64,000 nucleotides of DNA from positions 248,001-312,000 of the forward strand of contig JAAVVG010000008.1 in NCBI GenBank assembly GCA_012976225.1, written 5' to 3'. The stretch is from Golubevia sp. BC0850. Its lineage: Eukaryota; Basidiomycota; Exobasidiomycetes; Golubeviales; Golubeviaceae. The notes under the pieces are model-generated. The model saw only the letters and a program-made list of their open reading frames with translations, was not told the origin of the DNA and searched no databases. Each line of letters opens with the position of its first letter. The first letter of the stretch is position 1. The translations under genes and the position numbers were made by a program. This document shows positions 11,726 to 22,384 of the stretch, piece by piece.

Positions 11726-12382
11726 TTTTATCTTCTGCTTTGAAATTTCTGTTCTTTTTTTTCTTCTGGCTTTGCTTTCTGTCATCCAATTTCAATTTCT
11801 GTTACTTCATGTCAAGACTTCACCTGACATGCTTTTGCGATACTCTGGTTTTTCTTTCGGCTCATGAATCACTCTCCGTAATTGCAATGTAACCTCTCAA
11901 TTCTTTTGAAAGATCTTTTTCGAAGCCAGCACTCGCCTGAAGAGAAATTTCCACCCTTCAGCAAAGCCATCTTTCTGTCTTCTTCCTCGAGGCCCTACAT
12001 CTCTTCTACTTCGTCCCCTCCATCTTCTTCGACTGGTCTTCTTCACCTTATCTCTACTTTTCATTATCAGATTTTGAAAGTCTCAGCAAAGGTAGGCCCA
12101 CGAACACGAGTCTCCTCGATCCTTTGTCAAAGGAACAAATGAGGCAAGAATCAAGACGGTGAAAGACCAGAAGACGTCCCATTGGATTCCTCTTCCATCA
12201 GATCCTTCTGACGGTGATTGGATCCAAAATAATAATGAAGTTCAATGTGGCAAGAATAGCTAGTAGGAAGGAGAAGCTCTTGGAGATGTAGAAGCTATCT
12301 ACTCTCAAGTCACGAAAGAGGCCATCAAGGCGCGATGTCTTGATCAAACCAGTCGCGAAGCCAGTGAAGAACAAGATCGAGG
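11726..12382. other. Gene-poor stretch before the repeat pair
   Basis: There is no recognisable gene. An 84-codon stop-free hydrophobic frame without an ATG runs on the minus strand over 12198-12452 and overlaps the start of repeat copy 1. The remainder is the Sds3-like 3' region and unassigned AT/CT-rich sequence. Confidence 0.4.
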
Positions 12383-12742
12383 CCAGGAATTCTCTCGCTA
12401 CTCTGGCCGAAAAGTATAAAAGCCAGAAACTTTTTGTATCACTGAGAGTTCTTCATACTTAGTCAGTATCAATTTTTCGCCATCAAGACCAATCCTTTTT
12501 CAAACGAACTTTTCACTCATCTTCATCTTCTTCTTCTCCTTCTCTCCCGTCTCTCCCAGCCTTGTCTCTCTCAGGCTGCGCTCAAGCATGCAACTGGGGG
12601 GTAGCGTCTGTCTGCATTGCACGGCGACCCATTTCGACCTACAGATGGATGCTGCCCGGTGCGTAGCTCTGCTGTGCACCGAGGTCCAATTATGGAACTG
12701 GATCAAGGTCCCTTCGGGGGCTGAGAACCTTCTCTATTTTTT
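12383..12742 (+). repeat. Direct repeat copy 1: TATA/CT-rich promoter-like module plus GC-rich tail
   Basis: The stretch starting CCAGGAATTCTC is repeated almost perfectly at 13468. The left 200 bases look like a polymerase II promoter and leader: a TATA box (GTATAAAAG, 12414-12422), then a region similar to a transcription start, then a long CT-rich tract. The right part is GC-richer (12593-12697) and can form a GGTGC/GCACC hairpin at about 12658-12680. A block ending in a run of Ts (12707-12742) is also shared. In this copy the left and right parts are contiguous. It could be a mobile-element end, a duplicated promoter, or an RNA gene. No TG...CA ends or coding body support an LTR call. Confidence 0.6.
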
Positions 12743-13467
12743 TCGAGTCACAGTCGAAACCTTCTAGAAGGTTCTGGCTCACCCCTGGTAGCTGGCTGCG
12801 ATCTTGTCGAGAATCCTTCTCTTCCTTCTCTTGTAACTTAGCTTCAGCACCTTGATCACTTTAGTAATATTCAATCCCCCTTTAAGCTTATTTCAACACA
12901 TTCTCTCACATTCGTTTGAACTCGTTGAAATTTTCTCTCTCATCACTCTCGAATGGCTGCGTCCTTGGATTAAAAGCGAAGAAGGAGGTGGCCCCTGTTT
13001 TTATTTTCTCCCAAGTCGCCATCTCCAACACCTACGCAAAGTGCAATGCAGAAGATTTGAATGACGGTATGGGCAATGAAGACATTTTGAAGTGAAAAAG
13101 CATAAGATTGAGTCGCAGCAAATCTGATTTTGAGAGGTAAATCATGAACTGCAGTAGTGTCGTGTCGGATAATCGCGACATACTGTCGAGAAAGAAAAAT
13201 CAAAGAATCAGTAGAGGGAAGAGGTACGATGTAGTCTGACTTCCAGTCCCTCTCGATAAATAGGGTCTGCGCGGGTCTGGCGACAGACTAGAGCTGCTTC
13301 CCTTAATCCTTTTTCTCACTCACCTTCTCGTCCACACCTCTCAATCTCTACTCCAGTTGTCCAGTCAAAAGACTTTGTAAAAGAGAAGAGCACCTCTCAG
13401 TGCAACTCCAACTACTTTTCCTAAAGATCTAAAAAGATAGGCCAGCTGAACTGCTGAACAAGGTCAA
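12743..13467. other. Spacer between the two repeat copies
   Basis: This 725-base unique sequence has small open frames only (for example 12852-13064 and 12970-13203 on opposite strands). None resembles a known protein, and no splice-linked gene could be built. Confidence 0.4.
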
Positions 13468-14118
13468 CCAGGAATTCTCTCGCTACTCTGGCCGAAAAGT
13501 ATAAAAGCCAGAAACTTTTTGTATCACTGAGAGTTCTTCATACTTAGTCAGTATCAATTTTTCGGGACCATCAAGACCAATCCTTTTTCAAACGAACTTT
13601 TCACTCATCTTCATCTTCTTCTTCTCCTTCTCTCCCGTCTCTCCCAGCCTTGTCTCTCTCAGGCTGCGCTCAAGCATGCAACTGTTAGAATTCCAATGTT
13701 AAGTCATTAGGAAGTCCTTCTGTTTTGCAAGGTTTAAGAAAGTGTCGGAGATGGGAGGAAATGACGTGCGATCCTGAAGTCACGAGACTAGCAGCAGACG
13801 AAGAAAAAGCGAAAGATGATGAAGACTTCTTGGTTCTCCATCCATCTTTTAACTTTTATCTTGGTCACATCCTACTTGGTGTCTCACAATTCTTTTAGCA
13901 ACTGGGGGGTAGCGTCTGTCTGCATTGCACGGCGACCCATTTCGACCAACAGATGGATGCTGCCCGGTGCGTAGCTCTGCCGTGCACCGAGGTCCAACTA
14001 TGGACCTGTGGCTCGAGTCAGTCCAGGTGATTCAAATGAAAACCAATTGGTTCTCAAAACACCAGCCTGAGATTAGGGGGGTCCCTTTGGGGGCTGAGAC
14101 CCTTCTCTTTTTTTTCGT
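13468..14118 (+). repeat. Direct repeat copy 2, interrupted by a 214-base insertion
   Basis: This is the second copy of the module, in the same orientation and 1,085 bases downstream of copy 1. The promoter-like left part (13468-13684, TATA at 13499-13507) and the GC-rich right part (13899-14004) are nearly identical to copy 1. They are separated here by the element at 13685-13898. The shared T-run block recurs near 14077-14118 after about 70 bases absent from copy 1. High identity implies a recent duplication. Confidence 0.6.
13685..13898. mobile_element. 214-base insertion with CAACTG target duplication
   Basis: Comparison with copy 1 shows the insertion directly. CAACTG occurs once in copy 1 but twice here (13679-13684 and 13899-13904), flanking 214 extra bases. 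The ends carry a short imperfect inverted similarity around AGAATT/AATTCT. It has no coding capacity. Sliding the boundary through the duplication gives no GT-AG pair, so an intron is unlikely. It is most like a short non-autonomous DNA transposon (MITE-like). Family unknown. Confidence 0.55.
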
Positions 14119-14653
14119 GGGTCTCAAGGACTGTCAGGTGCTCCAAAGGAAGGTGAGTTCAAGCGAAAGGTTGGAGAGAGTGAAAGAAAGAAGGTGCTGC
14201 ATTGCCATCGAGAACGATCTTTGGCTTCGAACAAGGCGGGAAGTTTGGGGAAGAGGCCTGTGGCGGTCGAGCTCGATAGCTCAACTTCAAGTCGGATTTT
14301 TCGAGGGCTGTCAAACTTTGATGGTATAGATTTCGAATGTGCTCAAAGATCTTGGTAGGGGCGCCAGAAAGAATCAAAAACAGAGTGAAGCTCAGAACTT
14401 CACACTTCGAGAAGACAACGGATCTTCATGACCTTCTTGACCTTACTTGCGATGGAGACCATTCGCTCTTTACTGGTCGTCTCAACACTTCCCTTTTGTG
14501 TATTGAAGTTGAAGATACATAGGAAAGCAGTGCTAATTTCGATCTCGCTTCCAAGAGCGGCCGTGTGGAACGTGAACGCGTGAACGATAAGAAAAGGAGG
14601 CTAGAAGAACGGCTTCGCAATAGGAACCTTCTTTTCGACCTGACTCCTATCGG

Positions 14654-14660
14654 TATAAAA
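14654..14660 (+). promoter_or_regulatory. TATA box of sedolisin A
   Basis: A TATAAAA heptamer lies 68 bases upstream of the start codon, with a pyrimidine-rich leader between. This spacing fits a strong regulated fungal promoter. Confidence 0.75.
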
Positions 14661-14728
14661 GACAGCGAGGTGGTTTTCAACTTCGTATTTCCCTGTCCTT
14701 TCATCCCTTTCCAATTGCTATTCTCGCC

Positions 14729-17367
14729 ATGCGGCTGTCCTCGATCCTCTCCACTCTCTTCTTGACCTCCTCTCTCACCCTAGCCTTGCCCTCCAATCTG
14801 CTCCTTAAAGAGTCGACCTCAATTCCGGAAGGATGGTCTCAACTATCTACTCCACCACCTGAAGACACCTTACTCACTTTCAAACTTGGATTGAAACAGC
14901 CAAAACTCTTCAGGCTTCAAGACAAGCTTCAGACTCTCTTCGACCCATCAGTGATTCAAACTTCGACGGAAAGTCTTTCCAAGGAAGAAATCGATGCTCA
15001 TCTCAAGCCAGATACTCAGGACTTGGAGAACGTCAAAGCTTGGTTGAAAAAGAATGAGGTGGCGTTGGTTGGGGAGAGTGAAAACTCTGACTGGCTAACC
15101 ATCAAAGCTCCAGTCTCGAAAGCCGATGAGATGCTCGGTGCGAAATTCACGGTTTTTCAAAATGAGAACAATGGGAAGAGGTTGACCAGAACTCTGCAGT
15201 ATAGCCTGCCAACGGATGTTTACGAGTGAGCAAAAAAAGTTTCTCGACTCATCTCCGAGAAATAGACTCTGCATCACTGACTTTCTTCTGCTCTTCCTTC
15301 TTCCTTCTACAAGCTCTATCGACACCATTACTGGAACTACCGAATTCCCATTCCTGCAGCCCCAGGTTTCAACTGTCAGATCCAAAGAACTTCCTTCCGA
15401 CTGGACTCCACCTTCGCCCAACTCGGCTTCAAGAATCTCCTCTCAATCTTCCTCTTCATCTGCTCCTCCATCTTGTCAAACAAATGTGACCACCATTGAA
15501 TGCTACAGAGAGCTCTACGGAACGGTCGACTACCAACCTAGAGCCAGAGATAACAACGTCATCGCTGTTGCTTCTTTCTTGGAGCAATACGCAAATTATC
15601 AAGATCTCAGCCAATTCACTCAGAAGTACAGACCTGAAGCCTATGAAGCTAATTACACTTTCGGCTTCGCCTCGATCAATGGTGGTTTGAATGATCAATC
15701 GATGCCGGGATTAGAGGCAAATTTGGATACTCAGGTGAGCGGCCGTGTGCGAGAGACAGAGAAAAAGAGAAAGGATTAGTTTGGCACCAAACCCACACGG
15801 GCCGAAGGAAGGAGGACGATGAGGAAATCGCGCTTGTCGAAGCAACCTTTCAGTCGATAGGCATTCTTCAAAAGAAGACCTTCGTGGTGCTCAATGGACC
15901 TTTGTCTCTATCTTTCTTTCACAGATGGTGGCTGGAATGGCATTCCCTGTGAAGTCGACAGAGTATAGCACTGCAGGTGAGAAAGCAAACCCGACAGTTT
16001 TTTGTTGTTTGTTGTTGACTGAACCCCCTTCTCCTTGACGTGGCTATCGTTTCACGTCAAAAGGAAGACCTCCATACACAGTGAGTTCTCCAAAACCTAG
16101 AATAGGTACTATCTCTCTCAATTCTCGTACTCACCCAGTCTCAACTTTCCAGCCCGACAGCACAGGCACGGAAAACAACTCGGAGCCCTACTCTGATTTT
16201 CTAAGCTATCTTCTCTCTCTTCCAGACTCCAAACTTCCAAGCGTCGTGACGATGAGCTACGGAGATACTGAACAAACGGTTCCTAAGAGTTATGCTCACA
16301 AGGTTTGCAATCAGATCTCAGCCCTCGTCGCCAGGAGAGTGACTGTCATCAGCAGTTCGGGTGATTTTGGAGTGGGTGTGACTGGACCGAATGGACTTTG
16401 CACTTCGAATGGAAATGGACCTGTCAAGGAAGGCGTGGAAAGATTTAGACCTTCGTTCCCTTGTACTTGTCCTTGGGTGACTTGCATAGGAGCGACAGAA
16501 AATGTGAGTAGGACAGAAGTAAACAACTCAAAACAAAGCCAAAAGTTGGAGGAAGACTCGAGAGAAGGAGTGATTGAAGTCGAGGGACGTACGGAGGGAA
16601 GTGTCAACACCTACGAAGACTCAGTCGTGCCTTCACTGAACCAGAACTATTTTTCTATTTTTCGGTTAGTTTGCTCCCGAGAAGGCCGTCTCGATGGATC
16701 TAGCAGGATTCTATGGAGGTGAGTGAAGGATCAGATTCACTTGAAAGTGATTCTCGATCGAGTCTCATGAATTTCCATTCTTTCTTTCCTTCCTTTTTCT
16801 TCTCTTCAATCTTTCAGGAGGAGGCTTCTCGGACTTCTTCAAAGTCCCTCTATACCAAATCAAAGCAACCTCTTCGTATCTGGTGAAACTGGGCAAGAAG
16901 AACAAAGGTCTGTTCTCTCCTTTAGGCCGTGGAGTACCAGACATCGCAGCGCAAGGATCTAACTTTGCCACTGTGACCGGAGGGAAAAATCTTCGTGTTT
17001 ACGGAACCAGTGTTTCAGCGCCACTGGTTGCTTCCATCGTCAGCCAGCTAAACGACGCAAGGTTGGCCAAAGGTTTACCAAACTTGGGCTTCTTGAATCC
17101 GTTGATTTATTCGGTCTGGGCTGGAACTAAGGCTTTGAACGATGTTACCATCGGATCGAATCCTTCGTGTAATACCACAGGATTTCCAGCTGAAAAGGTG
17201 AGTGTGGGTGAAGGTGGCGAGAGAGAGAGAGATTCAGGAGCCCAGAGTTTTACTGACAGGCTAACCCTCTGCTTCTGATCTTATTCATCCTTCTTCAATA
17301 GGGATGGGATGCCGTCACAGGTTATGGTACTCCAAATTTCTTTGAACTGTTGAAAACAGTCACTTGA
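14729..17367 (+). CDS. Secreted sedolisin-family serine-carboxyl protease (peptidase S53), copy A
   Basis: Eight exons (14729-15225, 15314-15734, 15925-15976, 16064-16080, 16153-16503, 16670-16718, 16818-17197, 17302-17367) join in frame to 610 residues. A signal peptide (about 1-19) precedes the pro-kumamolisin prodomain, which ends near YSLPTDVYDSIDTI. The catalytic domain has the E300/D304 pair in GLEANLDTQ, the oxyanion D400 in SSGDFGVG, and the nucleophile S527 in GTSVSAP. A calcium site is formed by ALNDVTIG and the terminal GWDAVTGYGTPNF. All catalytic residues are present, so an acid-active tripeptidyl- or endo-peptidase secreted from the cell is likely. Exon 4 is a 17-base micro-exon. 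The 72-base intron after it is a multiple of three without a stop, so its retention would keep the frame. The window holds a second, inverted sedolisin at 30985-33340. Confidence 0.93.
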
Positions 17368-17624
17368 GAGTTGAGAAGAAGCCCTGACTTGACTCGTTTA
17401 ACTCATCTTCTCTCATCTGAAGCGAGGATGTTCGCTCATTCTAATTTATTGCTGTCTGTTTGTAGTGGTCGTAATGAACATCCCGTCATTTGCTCACACC
17501 TTCCTTCTGCTTTGCCACTGAGAAGTAACGCCGAGAGGTGCCGACCGATTTTGAAGTTCTCTCCAAAAATTTCCAGATTGCAACTTCTGGAAGACTCCAC
17601 ACACACAATCCATCTTCATCCACG

Positions 17625-19831
17625 ATGCCAGTAGCAGTCGCACCAAATTCATCTTTGGAACTTCTTACATTCTTAACAGATCCAAATTCACAAGTCAGAC
17701 AAGTCGCAGTGTCAAACGTGGTTGGATTCACCTCAAAGCAATCTTCCCACAGAAATCTACTCATAGACATTCACAAAGATCTGAAGGGAAAGCAGATCTT
17801 AGGTAGAGATGGCACCCCAATGGATACCATAAGAGATCTCAAAAACCTCTGCAAAGATCAACCAATCTCTGCTCATGACGCTTTTAGCTCCTTGATTAAC
17901 CTTTCAGATTCTCTCATAGTTGCAAAGAGAGTTGGTGACAAGGATTTTTTGGAGTTCTTGGTTAGCTACATCGCAGTAAGTTTTCAGATGCCGTTCAACA
18001 GGATTCCAGACTCAAGGAACGGGAAAGGGTGACGGAGGAGAAGGAGGAGAGGGTAGGATGAAGGAGGTGATGGTAGAATTCAGATCGCCAGACCAGCAAC
18101 TCCATGAGTCCTTGCTGAGACTTTATTCTTTACTTTCATCTGTCCACAGGATCCAGTCTCTCTCCTCACAGACCTAGCATGCATGCTACTCTCCAACCTC
18201 ACAAAGTTAGAATCCATCGGTTCCTTACTTCTATCACTCCAAGTCAAAGCTAGACCTTTCCATTCTTTCATGTCATCAAAAGATCAAGAACTCTTAATGA
18301 ATGGAATGGACGCAGATCCATCTTCTCCAGATTATGAACAAAAGAGAGAAGCAGCAAGACTTCATGAAGAAAGGATCACAGAACAAGCTGCGAAACAAGA
18401 AGAAATGGTACCAGCTATGACAAGACTTTTAGATGCTTTTGAAGAAGGTGCCACAGCTGAAAGTCAGAACTCAAGCTCAAAAGGTGGTTTGGAGGAAATG
18501 AAGAAAAGAGCACTGGAAGCTCAAAAGAGGAAGGAGGAAATGAAAGGTCAAGAAGAGGAAGTTGAAAAGGATGAGAATGGTAGACCTAGGATTAAAAGGA
18601 AATCAAACTGTAATTTCTTGGCTAGTGTTTTCGCCAATGTTACTGTGGTGAGTAGTAGAAAGGATAGGAGAGCCGGTGGCAAGAGGAGTCGGGGAACTGG
18701 AGTGGAAATAGGATAGCCCACGAATTTTGGTAGAGTGACATAACGCAAGATCAATTAGAGAAAAGTTGTTCTAAGTTGTCTCTGTGGGAGAGGAGTTCGA
18801 GGTAGAAGAAATTCATCATCTCACGAAGCTCGTCTCTCCTCCAGTCGTTTTCTGACCTTCCTGCTCCTTTCATTCTTATGCTTCTTTTGTTTCGACTCCA
18901 GATTCCAGCTGGGAGACAATGGTTTGTTTCTCCTCTTTCCACATCCTCAGCAGCGGCTTCAGCTTCAGCTCAGGCGGTAGCTCTCAAAGATGCTGAAGAA
19001 CAAGAGCAGAACGGAACGAGTGGAGTTGCTCCTCCAGCGAACGAGTATCCAGTTGCTAGAATCATGCCTTTCACCGATCACCCTGATCTCATCAGGCGAG
19101 GGGGTGTGGTCAGTTGTTTGAAGTGAGTTCTAGAAGCAAGCCTTTCTCCACTCTCAAGGACAAGAGATTGACTTCCTTTCTGGTTTCTTTCAGGAACGTT
19201 CTCTTCATCAAATCAGCTCATTCTTTATTGATAGCTCCACCAGTAGTAAGAGAAGGAGAAGATCCAATGCTAGCTGGAGCCTTGCGAGCAACTTCTAGAC
19301 CCCCTTCATCTATCGATCTTCTACCTTACATTCTTTTACCTCTCTGTGATGGGAAGGAACTTTCAGAAATCGATCTTGAAGATCAAGAATCTTTACCTGA
19401 AGAATGCCAATTCATTGATGAAGAAAAGAAGAGAGAAAGAGATCCAGCTTTGAGATTGATGTTGGTTGAATGTCTTCTCCTGTTGGCTACTGGAGTTTAT
19501 GGAAGACAATGTTTGAGGAGTAGAGGAGCCTATATCGTTGTTAGGGAAGCTCATTCAAGGGAGAATGATGAAAAGGTGAGTTCTCTTCCTTTGTTTACAG
19601 TTTTGGAAAAGTCGATCTAACTTTCTTTTTGACTCGTGACCTTCTCGCCTACAGATCACAGAAGCTGTCGTTCGTCTGGTCAACATCTTGAAGAGAGATG
19701 AATCGGTCGACTCTCTCAATGCAGAGAACTCAGAGAAAGCTCTTGCAGCAGCCGAGGCTGAAGCTGGTGTAACAAAAGAGGCCGAAGCGGAAGCAGATGG
19801 AGATGAAGATTTGATCATCGAGGAGTTGTAG
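17625..19831 (+). CDS. HGH1: HGH1/BRP16-like eEF2-folding co-chaperone
   Basis: Five exons (17625-17975, 18150-18647, 18902-19122, 19194-19575, 19655-19831) encode 542 residues of the HGH1 family (DUF383/DUF384 armadillo-repeat proteins). Landmarks are LLTFLTDPNSQVRQVAVSNV near the N-terminus, DPVSLLTDLACMLLSNLT, FANVTVIPAGRQWFV across a splice junction, and LLPYILLPLCDGKE with LMLVECLLLLA near the end. In yeast, Hgh1 binds eEF2 and delivers it to the TRiC/CCT chaperonin for folding. Here the protein is longer than the roughly 390 residues of yeast and human. The extra length comes from a Lys/Glu-rich linker (about residues 210-275) and an Ala/Glu-rich acidic tail. It follows sedolisin A on the same strand but is functionally unrelated. 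Confidence 0.9.
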
Positions 19832-20782
19832 AGAAGACGCTCTTGTTTTATTTTTGTAACTGTATCCTTGTTTCTATTTGCTTAATTTAATAGACTGCCT
19901 CTCTATTGAAATCTCTCTTGCTTCGCGGGATCTATTCAAGAGCTTTGAGAGCAATACAAGGTCTGAGCAGAAAGAAGTGGTTTGGACAAAGTTGTATTGG
20001 ATGAAGAGAGCGGAAAGCACTTGCAGAGAATGGACAGCAAGGGGGATAACGGAAATAATACGCAACGAATCAACCTAGAACGTAAAGCGAAGAAACGACG
20101 GCTTGAAGCTTGACAAAGCTCAGAAAAGTTCACACACAAGAGAAAAGAAAGAAGAATAAAGACGTTAAGGTAAATCTTGGTCCTGCTTGAAGCGAAGAAG
20201 CGAAAGGAGTAGGGAGAAAGTGCGAGGTTTGTCAGAGTCTCTCAACTAGAACTTTCGCTGCTCCGACTTCCGGCTTCCAATTTGACTCTTGCCCTTTCAC
20301 TCCTAGAAATGAGTAGAATTCGCTCGAGAACTTGCTGCTCGAATGCCTAGTTGGGGGAGGAGTCGACTCAGACACTCACAATTCGCGGTGGCGAGTCCCC
20401 CTCTTACCCCTCTTAACGACACACGAACAGGGAGCATCGAGGGATGAGAAAATGGTGACGACGTTTCGTTTGGATTTTTGAGGCCTTTCGGCTTAAAATA
20501 AGAGTGAGATGGATACAAATAAAAAAGTGGCAGAGTAAGAACTTAGAGCGGTATAGAAAAGCACTGATGAGTCCTTTGGAAATGTGAGAGAGAAGACGAA
20601 GATGTTGCAGAGAGAGATAGGAGATAAACGTGAGATGAGATGAGGCGAGTTTTGAGTCTTTTGCGGCGTTCTTCAAGTTTGTTGAGGTTTGAGAATTAAA
20701 TTTCATGAATAATCCAGGGTATTGAGGAAAGGCAGGTAGCCCTCTGGAAGAGCGTACACCTACGCTGCGTCGATCCGGACGT
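19832..20782. other. Convergent intergenic region between HGH1 and the metalloprotease
   Basis: About 950 bases lie tail-to-tail between two genes. Small open frames occur on both strands (for example 20303-20706, minus) but show no family similarity or splice logic. I see no RNA gene. Confidence 0.45.
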
Positions 20783-22384
20783 CTACAATCCTCTGTATTG
20801 AGAGGTTAAGGTGTTCATTCTGGTAGCTTGACCGCCAGTGAATCCGGTCATGCAAGCATCTGTGCTGTAGTCTGGACTCAAGAGTACGCCCAGGACGAGG
20901 TGCAGGAGAAGGAGGAGGAAGAAAGAGAGAAAGGAGAAAGGCGAACGAGAGTCAGCCGCAGTCTTCAGCGTTGTTCAGCTCTTTCTCTGGATCTCTCGCA
21001 ATCTGAGACTCACCCATCTGTTAGTAAGAGACGTTGTAGTAGAGAGAAGAAAGCAGCGAAGAAAGAAAGACGATGAAAGGGGTCAGAAAAGATGACAGAT
21101 GTCAAGAGCATCCCTTTGTTCTTGGGTTTCTAATATATCTTTAGCTATCCCTCCCTCCAACCTCCTAGACTTTCCTCCTTTACTCACGTAGTTGTGGATA
21201 GAGTCGACACCTCCACCAGAGCAGGAGTCTTGGCTGCTAGGACATCCGCTAGTGGCAGTTCTTTGTGGGGGAGTGTCAGAAACGAAGTCTCCGCTTCCTG
21301 AGCAACCACCTTGGAAGACGTGGTACAGTCCAAGCCAATGTCCCACTGTGCAGGAGGAAGGAAGTAAGAGAGAGAAAGGTCAGTCGACTCTCCAGGATGC
21401 GGCTCCCAACTAATACCCTGATCTGCTCAAAGCTCACCTTCGTGGGTAGTGGTCTTTCCTAGGTTGTATGATTGTAGAGATCCACCTGGGAGTGAGGAGT
21501 ACTATGAAAAGTGAAAGGCAAAGGAGAATGAGATGTCAACTAATTGCTCTGACCACTTTCGCTGAAAATCCCATCGAGACTACTGACCTCAATAACAACT
21601 CCATCGAGCTTTCCGTTGGAGCTGTAGTCTTGTGGGAAGGTGGCGTAACCTAGGAGTCCATCAGTGAAGTGAACTGAGTAGATGTTCTGGGTGGCAAAAA
21701 TCAGGGGTGAGAAAAAATGTTAGTTTGGTACCCAGCGACCTTCTGGACGTCCCAATTGAGAAACCAAAAAATCTAAAAAAAATCTCAACAATGCTCTTCC
21801 AGTTTTCGAAAGAAGCAGGCCTCGAGAGGGTGAGATACTTCTTTCAATCGAACTCACCAAAGAACCAGCGTTACCCTTTCTCAAGGCGTTCTTCATTTGG
21901 GTCTCAGCGCTAGTGTCTGGTTCGGCTCCAGAGTACCAGTTGGCGTTGTTGGTGGTATCAGTACCGGCCAAGGAGAAGCTGAATCCATAGTTGGCGTAAT
22001 CTTGGTTCAAAACTTGAATTTGTTGTTGAATGGCGGAGGTGGAAAGGGAACCAGCGCTTCCAGAGGTAATGGTGTGCCAGTAGACTTGAACGTTCTTGGT
22101 GGCAGCTGCGACTCTTGAAGCGGAGTTCTCCTGAATCATGGCAGAGATGTGTGCCTCGACTTCTGGCTTAAAAGTCGGAGAAGGACAGAGAGAGGGACGG
22201 GACGCGCAAGTTAGCAAGACGGGACTCTCAGATGTACTTACATCTCAGCCAGTGTTACTTTGATACTTACGGAACTTTGCTTGGTGGTACCACACTTTCT
22301 TCCAGCAGTTGGAATTTGAGCGGAGAGAGTGCTGCTGGCGAGAACGACAGCAGTGGCAATGGAAGTGAAGAGAACGAAACGCAT
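20783..22384 (-). CDS. Secreted pappalysin-like zinc metalloprotease (peptidase M43, Mep1 type)
   Basis: Six exons (22271-22384, 21858-22166, 21588-21686, 21438-21501, 21184-21345, 20783-20871) encode 278 residues, the usual size of fungal Mep1-like proteases. A signal peptide (about 1-22) precedes a mature region with [22 protein letters not shown], and the zinc motif [11 protein letters not shown] (residues 194-204). The motif is split by an intron within HE-VGH. The cysteine-rich segment [15 protein letters not shown] and the C-terminal [15 protein letters not shown] follow. The last splice is notable. The strong GTGAGT donor after HNY does not keep frame with the conserved ending, whereas a GTAAAG donor four bases later does. 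That gives HNYVNYSTDACM, with Val where the family has the Met-turn methionine. The protease probably degrades extracellular protein. Confidence 0.88.

Noticed and set aside
12593-12742. GC-rich tail plus T-run as a known structural RNA (U snRNA, SRP or RNase P RNA)
   Set aside because: The sequence does not match any of these that I know, and the T-run alone is weak evidence for a polymerase III terminator.
13679-13904. 214-base segment as an intron lost from copy 1
   Set aside because: No GT-AG pair is compatible with any placement of the boundary in the CAACTG duplication.
12383-14118. The repeat pair as LTRs of a small retroelement
   Set aside because: No TG...CA ends, primer-binding site or flanking target duplication could be found around the pair, and the spacer has no coding remnant. 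Left as an unclassified repeat.
13925-14329. 134-codon open frame
   Set aside because: It lies inside the repeat and insertion region, has no similarity, and starts within non-coding repeat sequence.
20828-21076. Plus-strand frame over the metalloprotease end
   Set aside because: It is antisense to the conserved C-terminal exon and intron.
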